Below, piece after piece: positions 53,081 through 60,360 of a stretch of 64,000 bases of DNA. The notes beneath the pieces were generated by a model. It was not told the origin of the DNA and ran no database searches. It saw nothing but the letters and a program-made list of their open reading frames with translations. Source of the DNA: Edaphobacter dinghuensis. Its GTDB lineage: Bacteria; Acidobacteriota; Terriglobia; Terriglobales; Acidobacteriaceae. Made by a program: the position numbers and the translations under genes. Location of the stretch: the NCBI RefSeq assembly GCF_014640335.1, contig NZ_BMGT01000003.1, positions 603,149-667,148 on the forward strand, given 5' to 3'. Positions within the stretch are counted from its first letter, which is position 1. Every line of letters starts with the position of its first letter.

Positions 53081-55636
53081 ATGGACACAATCGAACGACG
53101 ATTTTTTTTGAAGCTACTGGCTTCTGCTGGTATTACGTCTGCCTTGAATCCAGCTTTCCTGCATGCGGAGAGAGCGCATCTGTCTGGACCAAAGGGATCG
53201 TATTCACCAGAAAGGATTGTCAACGAGTATTACAAATTTCTACCGGGCGAACGTACAGCGCTTGCGGCACCCCCGACAATTACTGCAGCAGATGCGAGCG
53301 GCGTGCATCTGCAAACCGGACCAATCAACCGAGTCCTTTCTATCGGCGAGATGGTAGATGGTTGGCATCTGTTGGCTGTTGTGGGCATGAATGGCACATT
53401 GACCGCTATCTTCGAAAAACATGTCACACACCGCGGCGCGATCGCTTTTGTCACTGCTGAACAGGGAACGATTGCACTGATACCGAAGGGCATTGGAGAC
53501 CTAGCAAAGATACGACCTCGGCAGATCACAGCGCCTGTTGATGTTCAGTTGAGACGCCCAGCCCGTTATGTTCCCGGTCCCGACGTATCAGGCGAGTACA
53601 TATTGAACTCTAATGAAGATCCTTGCTACGAAAATATTGCTGCTCTTGGCCCGGAATACATTGGTTGGACGCTTGTAGCTAACGAGCAGAGCGGTCCTAT
53701 GCGTTCTCTCTTTCTAGAGCCTGATGGCACGTCTAGAGAACTAAACAATGACCCTCCGCACGCATCATGGGCTCCGGACGAGTTGAGTGCCATATTCGAT
53801 CCGAAGGATTTCTTCCCGAATGATAATGTCCATCTATGGAAGTATGAGAAGGGCTTCAGTAAGCGAACGTTGCTGGGCGGCTATACTCCGGCAGCAGATA
53901 TCGGTGTATGGAATGAGCAGTACCAATGCGGCTATGAAGCCATGGTGTTGCTTCCTGACGGAGTCGACGCTAAACCCATTGCCCGCATCAGAATCATGAT
54001 TCCTGATGATCAGATCATGGCAGATATGCATGTCTATCGTGATTCACAGAACCGCGGCTTTATAGATCGATACTCAAATGGAAATGCGCACTCCTTTTTC
54101 AGTGCGCTTGCCGGTATCTGGAATCGCTGGAACACTTTTTTTGAGGAGTCGATGCCGGTAACGATTCCTGATGAGTGGCTACGCGATAGCGCACGGGCTG
54201 GAATCATGCTTTCGCGATGCAGTTACCGTGGGCTTGAGCCGACCTATCAGGTTGGAGAGGGGGCCTACACGCAGATCCCCGAGCGAAGCCATGCACTGTT
54301 TCCGGTTGCCGAATACGAGTTTATTTGGGCGCAACAGCTCTGGAATCTGACTGCATCGAGCGACGAATATTTCCAATTTTATCTGGACAAGTATGTGCTG
54401 CCCGACGGTAATTTTCTTTATAACGTGCAGGATCAGGTTGAAGCGCCACTCAATGTAGGATTGTTCCTCGCCAATTCAGCTCGAGGATATTTCTACACAC
54501 GTGATCTAAGTATCTTTTTAAAGAGACTGCCAATCCTGCGAAGGATGACGGAGTATGTTCTTTGCCGGTATGAGTATTCTAAACAGAGATATGCTCCAAA
54601 CGATCCACACTACGGTCTAATGTGGGGATCCCCAGAGGCGGATCTGGGTGATCCTTTGAATGATTATCCCGACTCGCATCCGTTCTACTATCAAAATGCT
54701 GCTGGTGTATGGCGAGGTATGCACGATCATGCTCTCGCTCTTACCGCTGCTGCTATTGCTGATCCTACGTTCTCTGATGAAGCAGCCCGCTTCACGGCGA
54801 TTGCGACTGAGATGCGGACCAACATTCAGCGATCGCTGGAGACGACGCTGATCGCGCGGAGTCCAGAGATGAAGGCTGCGGGAATCACGCCCTTTACCCC
54901 TGAAGATACGCATCGCGATCCAAAGTACCTTCTGAGTTACGAGAACCATCGCTTCATGCAGGATTGGTTCCTCTCCGACTGGGGAGATCCCGCGTTGGAT
55001 CTTGGACATTTGCAGCATCGATCAATAGCGGGAATGGAACTAATTGGCCTGCACATGGATGGAGTGGAACAGCGGACGTCTAACTTCATGGAGCATGGAA
55101 CTCTTGCCGTCAAAATTCGCCAGGACGACTATCGTTCCTTTTTACTTACTCTCTATGGTCTCGTATGTTACACAGCCGACTCGGGCAATCACTACTCTCC
55201 TGAAGATGCGTTGATTCCGGGAGGCTATGCTGGTGAAGGAAATAAATACTGGTGGTCTGCCGTAGTGAATTCGGTTCTTCAACCAGCGCTTGGACTGCGT
55301 TGGTTGCTTTGCTACGAAGACAGTGATGCAGACATCTGTCATTTACAAAAAGCTGCGCCGAAACATTGGTTTAGCGAGGGAGAGCAGATTGCGGTAGAAC
55401 GCTGTCCCACGCGCTTCGGCACTATTGGATGGAAGACGGAGTCTCTTGCCAACCGACAATGGAGGGTGACGCTCAACTTACCTGAGAGATTCGGCTGCAC
55501 ACTTAAAGTCCATATTCACCCAGCCGACGGACGGCCAATTACAACGACGTCCATGGGGAAGATTGAGAAAGACTATGTCACACTTACTCATGACATGTTA
55601 GCGAGTCAGCGCATGTTGGAGATTATGGTTGGGTAA
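53081..55636 (+). CDS. Secreted large protein, probable (alpha/alpha)6 glycosidase-like, family not identified
   Basis: The protein has 851 residues with a Tat-like N-terminus (ERRFFLKLLASAGITSAL). The first 330 residues look all-beta. From about residue 360 helical repeats resemble a six-hairpin glycosidase barrel: PDEWLRDSARAGIMLSRC, FPVAEYEFIWAQQLWNLTAS, YVLPDGNFLYNVQDQVEAPL, GLMWGSPEADLGDPLNDYP, YYQNAAGVWRGMHDHALALT, ELIGLHMDG. Acidic residues in EYEF, DQVEAP and SPEADLGD are candidates for catalysis. GH78/GH127-like barrels share this outline, but I cannot place it in a named family. A small beta domain ends the chain. Its position after the TBDR of the arabinose locus suggests action on an arabinose-rich polymer. 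Confidence 0.6.
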   Translation: MDTIERRFFLKLLASAGITSALNPAFLHAERAHLSGPKGSYSPERIVNEYYKFLPGERTALAAPPTITAADASGVHLQTGPINRVLSIGEMVDGWHLLAVVGMNGTLTAIFEKHVTHRGAIAFVTAEQGTIALIPKGIGDLAKIRPRQITAPVDVQLRRPARYVPGPDVSGEYILNSNEDPCYENIAALGPEYIGWTLVANEQSGPMRSLFLEPDGTSRELNNDPPHASWAPDELSAIFDPKDFFPNDNVHLWKYEKGFSKRTLLGGYTPAADIGVWNEQYQCGYEAMVLLPDGVDAKPIARIRIMIPDDQIMADMHVYRDSQNRGFIDRYSNGNAHSFFSALAGIWNRWNTFFEESMPVTIPDEWLRDSARAGIMLSRCSYRGLEPTYQVGEGAYTQIPERSHALFPVAEYEFIWAQQLWNLTASSDEYFQFYLDKYVLPDGNFLYNVQDQVEAPLNVGLFLANSARGYFYTRDLSIFLKRLPILRRMTEYVLCRYEYSKQRYAPNDPHYGLMWGSPEADLGDPLNDYPDSHPFYYQNAAGVWRGMHDHALALTAAAIADPTFSDEAARFTAIATEMRTNIQRSLETTLIARSPEMKAAGITPFTPEDTHRDPKYLLSYENHRFMQDWFLSDWGDPALDLGHLQHRSIAGMELIGLHMDGVEQRTSNFMEHGTLAVKIRQDDYRSFLLTLYGLVCYTADSGNHYSPEDALIPGGYAGEGNKYWWSAVVNSVLQPALGLRWLLCYEDSDADICHLQKAAPKHWFSEGEQIAVERCPTRFGTIGWKTESLANRQWRVTLNLPERFGCTLKVHIHPADGRPITTTSMGKIEKDYVTLTHDMLASQRMLEIMVG

Positions 55637-55735
55637 TTTGCTCTTGCCAAAGAAGAGCCAAAACAAATAGCTTCTCGATTGGCTATAAGGATGAGGAAAT
55701 AGTAAAGAAGTGATTGATTACCTTCATAAGGGATC

Positions 55736-56506
55736 TTAGATTCCCTTGGTCTCTCCGCCGTCCATTCTTACTGAGGTTCCTGTCATCCATTTAGCAGAAG
55801 GAGAAACCATGAATGCAAGCAGTTCGGCAATCTCTTCCGGTTGTCCATAGCGGCTTATGCCAGCCTCTTCCGGGAACTTTGCGGTAGCTTCGTCGACACT
55901 CATGTTGTGTGCGGGAGCCCACTTCTCAAGAAAAGAACGGCGCCGTCCTGTCATAACAGCACCTGGAATAATGCTGTTTACCTGCACTCCATCTTTAATC
56001 CCTTGTTCGGCAAAGGCTTTCGCAAGTGCGATGATGGCTGCATTGGTTGCCGCCACAGCAGCAAATGCGGGTTTTGGATCAAGGGCTGCGCTGCCTGACA
56101 TAAAAACGACTGATCCGCTGCAAGCCTTGAGTGCCTCCCAGGCGCGGATGGTCAGCCTGCGCGCTCCATGGAGCTTTAATTCCATGCCAGCTTGCCATTG
56201 TTCATCCGTCATTTCAAACAGATTGATTTGGGGTACTGCTCCCGCAATGTTGAGTAGAGCATCGATTCGGCCGTAGCGGCCAAGGGTCGATTGAATTACC
56301 GCTTCAGGTGAAGTGGACTGGCTTAGATCAGACGCAATGCTCAATGGTTCTGCTCCATTCTGTCGAACCGCGTCTGCGACCTCCTCTAATGCACTGTCAT
56401 TTCTTGCAACAAGGACAATCGAAGAAAAGTCTCGAGCCAATCGAATAGCTGTTGAACGGCCAATGCCTTGGCTGGCCCCTGTAACAATGGCAACGGTACT
56501 TTTCAT
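55736..56506 (-). CDS. Short-chain dehydrogenase-like protein lacking the catalytic Tyr and Lys
   Basis: The protein has 256 residues, with AAAGGAG 8 bases before the ATG. The Rossmann nucleotide site is complete (TGASQGIG at 9-16, D60, NIAGA at 86-90), and the C-terminal part is normal for classical SDRs (NSIIPGAVMTG, EIAELLAFMVSPSAKWMTGTSVRMDGG). The catalytic string is altered: S139 is present, but the places of Tyr and Lys in YxxxK hold V151 and N155 (FAAVAATNAAI). It may bind NAD(P) without standard dehydrogenase chemistry, or use another mechanism. It is 48 bases downstream of an alpha/beta hydrolase-like gene on the same strand. Confidence 0.88.
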   Translation of the reverse strand: MKSTVAIVTGASQGIGRSTAIRLARDFSSIVLVARNDSALEEVADAVRQNGAEPLSIASDLSQSTSPEAVIQSTLGRYGRIDALLNIAGAVPQINLFEMTDEQWQAGMELKLHGARRLTIRAWEALKACSGSVVFMSGSAALDPKPAFAAVAATNAAIIALAKAFAEQGIKDGVQVNSIIPGAVMTGRRRSFLEKWAPAHNMSVDEATAKFPEEAGISRYGQPEEIAELLAFMVSPSAKWMTGTSVRMDGGETKGI

Positions 56507-56554
56507 GCTCTTTGCTCCTTTCTAAATGTGTTGTTGAGCGTGCTCAGGAAGCCT

Positions 56555-57250
56555 TTAATGAAGCACTCCTTGTACAGCTTCGAGAATGACATCCACAACC
56601 TTATCTGGTGCAGTAAGCAATGGTGTGTGATCTACATTAAAGATGCGCACTGTTGCTTTCATCCGTTCGGCCATAAAATGCTGGGTTTTAGGATTGATCA
56701 TGCGGTCTTCTTCAGCGATCAGATACCACACTGGCTTGTTCTTCCATGAGGGATGGACAATCTTTTCCTGAATACTCTTCAAAGCAATAGGACGCTGCAC
56801 GGCCTTGGACAATGCAATCTGCTCTTGTGTCGCGTTTTGGGCAAAGGCTTGTTCAAAGCCGGAATCAGGCATCCAGATGAAGCCATCTGCATCAGGAGCT
56901 AACTGAGGAGCTTTTGGATGAGTTTCATCGCGGTAGAAGACCTCTGCAATAGTCTCGCCTTCATCGGGAGCCAGAGCTGCAATGTACACAAGAGCCTTCA
57001 CGCGTTCGTCATCGGCAGTCCCAATGACCGCGCCGGCATAAGCGTGTCCGACAACAATCAAGGGGCCTTGAGTTCGTGCGATTATTCGCCGAAGTGCCGC
57101 TGCATCTTCACCAAATGAAGTCAACGGAATGGGAGCCGCAACGACATTCAAGCCTCGCCTTTGCAACTCATGAATGACAAGTGCCCAACTTGAGCCATCA
57201 GCCCATGCTCCGTGGGCAAGAACAATTGTGGCATCCTTATACGTTGACAT
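56555..57250 (-). CDS. Alpha/beta hydrolase-fold protein with Ala in place of the nucleophile Ser
   Basis: The start at 57250 has AAGGAG 7 bases upstream; an earlier in-frame ATG would contain that site. The protein of about 231 residues has the salicylate/methyl esterase-like outline: TIVLAHGAWADGSSW, then LIVVGHAYAGAVIG, WYLIAEEDRMINP and VDHTPLLTAPDKV. The nucleophile elbow reads GHAYA where GHSYG is expected, so A70 replaces the nucleophilic serine, while the late acid (EED) and histidine (DHTPLL) are kept. Such a protein could be a binding protein or a lyase-like variant. It is co-directional with the SDR-like gene and divergent from a CGNR regulator, which probably controls both. Confidence 0.85.
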   Translation of the reverse strand: MSTYKDATIVLAHGAWADGSSWALVIHELQRRGLNVVAAPIPLTSFGEDAAALRRIIARTQGPLIVVGHAYAGAVIGTADDERVKALVYIAALAPDEGETIAEVFYRDETHPKAPQLAPDADGFIWMPDSGFEQAFAQNATQEQIALSKAVQRPIALKSIQEKIVHPSWKNKPVWYLIAEEDRMINPKTQHFMAERMKATVRIFNVDHTPLLTAPDKVVDVILEAVQGVLH

Positions 57251-57372
57251 GATCTCTCCTTCCATTGATAAAACGTATGACGCTCAAAACAGCGATGAGG
57301 GAAGAGTAGATAACACCAATAAAAAAGTCAATAACAGTGTTGCAAGATTTTCGATATTTCTGAGGAGATGAT

Positions 57373-58020
57373 ATGGCGCGCACGGCCTCCCAAGATTCAG
57401 GCGAATGGGTTGACGGATTTCTTTTTGTAGCGAATCGGCCGATCCTTGATCTGCTGAATACAAAACCAGTTTTGGCAGGTGGGCCTACAGAGCTTTTGTC
57501 GGATTTTCATGCTTTGGAGCGATGGTTGATTGCAGTAGGCATCGTGAGTTCCACGAAAGCGAAGAATTTGCTACGACGTTGGCGCACCTCACCTGAAGCC
57601 GCAACTTTTTTGAAGGAGTTGATCGCCTTTCGAGAGCGTCTGCGAGATGCCGTCTTTCGTATGGAAGACGGCTCGACTCCATCCGATCAGATAATCGAAG
57701 AAGTGAATGCGCGATTGCTGCAATATCCCTCATGCGCGCTAATTCGTAAGCGCGATGGTCAGCTAATTCGAGAACGCTTCTTCGATCCCCAGAAGCCAGA
57801 GGACCTCTGGGGACCAATTATTGACGATGCGGCAGCACTTTTGAGTGAGGCCGAAATTCATAGAATTCGCAAATGTGAGTCCTGCGTCGTTCATTTTTTT
57901 GATACGAGCAAAAAGGGATCGCGTCGCTGGTGCAGCATGAATATATGCGGCAACAAATTCAAGGTTTCCGCATATCAACGCAGAAAGCGGGATAACCGTT
58001 CACATGGCGATAGAAACTGA
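57373..58020 (+). CDS. ABATE/CGNR zinc-finger transcriptional regulator
   Basis: The protein has 215 residues, with GAGGAG before the ATG. The N-terminal ABATE domain is visible (FLFVANRPILDLLNTKPVLA, LLSDFHALERWLIAVGIV). The C-terminal zinc finger is C-x2-C (KCESCVVHFFD), then RRWCSMNICGNKFKV, so the usual CGNR motif is CGNK here. These proteins are thought to be stress- or ligand-responsive DNA-binding regulators. It is divergent from the hydrolase/SDR pair across about 120 bases, the common arrangement for a local regulator. Its stop abuts the stop of the convergent kinase gene with no spacer. Confidence 0.88.
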   Translation: MARTASQDSGEWVDGFLFVANRPILDLLNTKPVLAGGPTELLSDFHALERWLIAVGIVSSTKAKNLLRRWRTSPEAATFLKELIAFRERLRDAVFRMEDGSTPSDQIIEEVNARLLQYPSCALIRKRDGQLIRERFFDPQKPEDLWGPIIDDAAALLSEAEIHRIRKCESCVVHFFDTSKKGSRRWCSMNICGNKFKVSAYQRRKRDNRSHGDRN

Positions 58021-59424
58021 TCAGAGTCCTTTTTCCTGAGAAATTGCGTCATGGCATGGGAGCGTAACAACCATAGTGATACCGCCGCCCTCTCGGTTGA
58101 TCGCATATACCTGGCCTTGGTGCAACCGGATGGCACGTTCCGCAATAGCAAGGCCAATGCCGAATCCTCCAGTGTCGCGCTGCCTGGCATTATCGACGCG
58201 GTAGAAGGGGCGAAATATATTCTGCAACTCGCTCTCCGGCACTCCTGGCCCTCGATCACTGATCTTGAGTACACAGATACGGCGTCCCTCTCGTATCTCG
58301 CAACCCAAATCCACATCTACTGATGAAACTTCTTTCGTATACCGAATCGCATTGCGCGCAATATTTTCGATTGCACGATAGATTAGCTCGAAGTTACCGT
58401 GCACAGTGCAATCGCATGTGGCTTCTAATTTGATGGAGCAGGTTCTTTGCAGCGCCTCGAATTCAATATCGGGCAGAAGCTCTTCAAGAAGATGCTTCAG
58501 ACTGAACGCTTCGGTCTCGACCGCCGTATTGCTGGACTCCAGCGAAGAAAGACGTAGCAGTTGACCTATCAATGCGTTCAGCCGGCCCGTCTCGCGTTCG
58601 ATCCTCTCCAGGTTCTCCGACATCGTCATCGGAGCGTCCTCTCGAGCCAACTCCAAAGCAACGCTTAATCGGGCCAACGGAGAACGCAGTTCATGAGATA
58701 CGTCACGGAGCAGTAGCTTTTGTGCAGCGACAAGCGACTCAAGTTGTTCTGCCATGTGGTTAAAGTCATGCTCTAACCCTTGTATTTCGTCTCCACCGAA
58801 GATGTGCGTTTCGCGATGCTGACTGGGAATTCTAGTATCGAGCTGACCGCGTGCAAGCTCCCGTGCCGCTGCGCGAAGTCTTGCTATCGGCCTCGTCAGC
58901 ACAAGCACAAGGATGAATGTGGTCAACCCGAAGACGACAATAGCTACAGGTAACTGCGGAAAGGCAAAGTGCCAGAGATCATGAGTCAAATGCCTCTTTT
59001 CCGCGTGATACGGCGTTGAGAGGATAAACAGGTAATGCTTTCCGGAAGGAGACGCAATAGAGATTGGCCAAAGAGATCGATTAGCTACCTGAACCGAAAA
59101 GGAGGGAGAATTTCTTTCAGCATTTGATAAGGCGTCGCTGTACTCCTTGGCATTTTCTGCGTCGCATAAAAAATTTCCTGTTACGTCGGCAAGATAGACA
59201 GGCTGGCTTAGAGATAGTGCATATTGATGGAAGGCGCTGCATCCTCCCTGTTCATAAGCCTGAGCTGCCGCCGCACCTTCGCTCTTCAAGGTAACGCTCA
59301 GCGCGTCAAATACCTGATCAGGGCGTGTAAATCGATGCTGAACAATAAGCAGTGTTGAAATAATAAAGGTAAGGCTTTGAGCGACCCAGAAAAAGAAGAA
59401 AATCTTTGCGAAGAGTCCACGCAT
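58021..59424 (-). CDS. Sensor histidine kinase, CpxA-like
   Basis: The protein has 467 residues. Membrane spans lie at residues 8-28 and 156-177, enclosing a periplasmic domain of about 125 residues with two cysteines (C62 and C87). HAMP follows (RPIARLRAAARELARGQL), then HisKA with LLRDVSHELRSPLARL (H244), and ATPase boxes NAIRYT, DRGPGVP and GGFGIGLAIAERAIRLHQG. The start is 2 bases after the regulator stop, so the genes are coupled. CpxA-like kinases sense envelope or metal stress; the nearby bufferin genes favour metal stress, which is inference. Confidence 0.93.
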   Translation of the reverse strand: MRGLFAKIFFFFWVAQSLTFIISTLLIVQHRFTRPDQVFDALSVTLKSEGAAAAQAYEQGGCSAFHQYALSLSQPVYLADVTGNFLCDAENAKEYSDALSNAERNSPSFSVQVANRSLWPISIASPSGKHYLFILSTPYHAEKRHLTHDLWHFAFPQLPVAIVVFGLTTFILVLVLTRPIARLRAAARELARGQLDTRIPSQHRETHIFGGDEIQGLEHDFNHMAEQLESLVAAQKLLLRDVSHELRSPLARLSVALELAREDAPMTMSENLERIERETGRLNALIGQLLRLSSLESSNTAVETEAFSLKHLLEELLPDIEFEALQRTCSIKLEATCDCTVHGNFELIYRAIENIARNAIRYTKEVSSVDVDLGCEIREGRRICVLKISDRGPGVPESELQNIFRPFYRVDNARQRDTGGFGIGLAIAERAIRLHQGQVYAINREGGGITMVVTLPCHDAISQEKGL

Positions 59425-59426
59425 AC

Positions 59427-60155
59427 CTATTGGCCTCCCCGATGTCTATGTGTTGACGGAATCGCAAGTTGATACCCGACACCTCGAATCGTCTTTACTC
59501 TTTCGCCCAGGCTGCAGGTCTCCTCCAGCTTTCGGCGCAAGCGGCTAATATGCATATCAAGGCTACGATCAAAAGGATGCAGCTTTCTTCCCAGAACAGC
59601 CTCAGCCAATCGCTCCCGCTCGACGACTTCGCCCACAGACCGCATCAGCGTTTGCAGCAGCGAAAACTCTACATCAGTAAGCACGACCGGTGTTCCGTTG
59701 CAGCTTACAGTGCGGGCAGATGAATCAAGTTCAAGCCCGAGCACCGAAACAGAATCTGAAACCTGTTTTATGTTGAGCGCGGAAGATTCAGCCCGCGTGC
59801 CTCTGCGCAGAATCGCCTTGATTCGCGCCAACAGCTCGCGCGGATTAAATGGTTTGGGAAGATAATCGTCGGCCCCAATCTCCAGGCCTACAATGCGATC
59901 TACATCTTCGCCTCGTGCGGTAAGCAAAAGTACACTCATCGAAGAGGAAGAGCGCAGCTTGCGCAAAACTTCAAAGCCATCGAGCCCGGGAAGCATAACG
60001 TCAAGCAACGCCATGGCATAGTTACCCGTCAGGGCCAGCTTTAATCCGGCCTCTCCGTTGTGCACCGCGGTAATGTGGAATCCATGACGCCCCAAATAAT
60101 CGGTGAGCATCGCACATAGGTCCACATCGTCATCAATGAGAAGAATTGTTTCCAT
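59427..60155 (-). CDS. OmpR-family response regulator, CpxR-like
   Basis: The protein has 242 residues. The receiver has D8-D9-D10, phospho-acceptor D52 (LLDVMLPGLDG), LTARGE and K of YLPKPFNPRELLAR. The winged helix has VVLTDVEFSLLQTLM, VVERERLAEAVLG, HPFDRSLDMHISRLRRKL and VKTIRGVGYQL, which is the CpxR signature. It is divergent from a TBDR gene, and a perfect inverted repeat lies 60 bases before its start, a likely binding site for autoregulation. Confidence 0.94.
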   Translation of the reverse strand: METILLIDDDVDLCAMLTDYLGRHGFHITAVHNGEAGLKLALTGNYAMALLDVMLPGLDGFEVLRKLRSSSSMSVLLLTARGEDVDRIVGLEIGADDYLPKPFNPRELLARIKAILRRGTRAESSALNIKQVSDSVSVLGLELDSSARTVSCNGTPVVLTDVEFSLLQTLMRSVGEVVERERLAEAVLGRKLHPFDRSLDMHISRLRRKLEETCSLGERVKTIRGVGYQLAIPSTHRHRGGQ

Positions 60156-60215
60156 GAATTGCCTATGCCAACTTCGAGAGTACGCCTATTCTGCCAGTTA
60201 GATTGTGCTGGAAAT

Positions 60216-60252
60216 GTAACAAAGTGTCACGTTGAAGGTGACACTTTGTTAC
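60216..60252. promoter_or_regulatory. Perfect 15-bp inverted repeat between the CpxR-like and TBDR genes
   Basis: GTAACAAAGTGTCAC (60216-60230) and GTGACACTTTGTTAC (60238-60252) are exact inverted copies around a 7-base spacer. It is about 60 bases from the regulator start and 108 bases from the TBDR start, so it can serve both divergent promoters. A site for the CpxR-like regulator is likely. Confidence 0.7.
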
Positions 60253-60360
60253 GCGGCATTACCCATTGTGACCGCGCACATCTTCGATTTGAAGTCTTCT
60301 GAATATACCCCGAAAGAAGAGGGCGAACGCGTCCACGGGCGCAGCTCAGGAGATGTAAAG

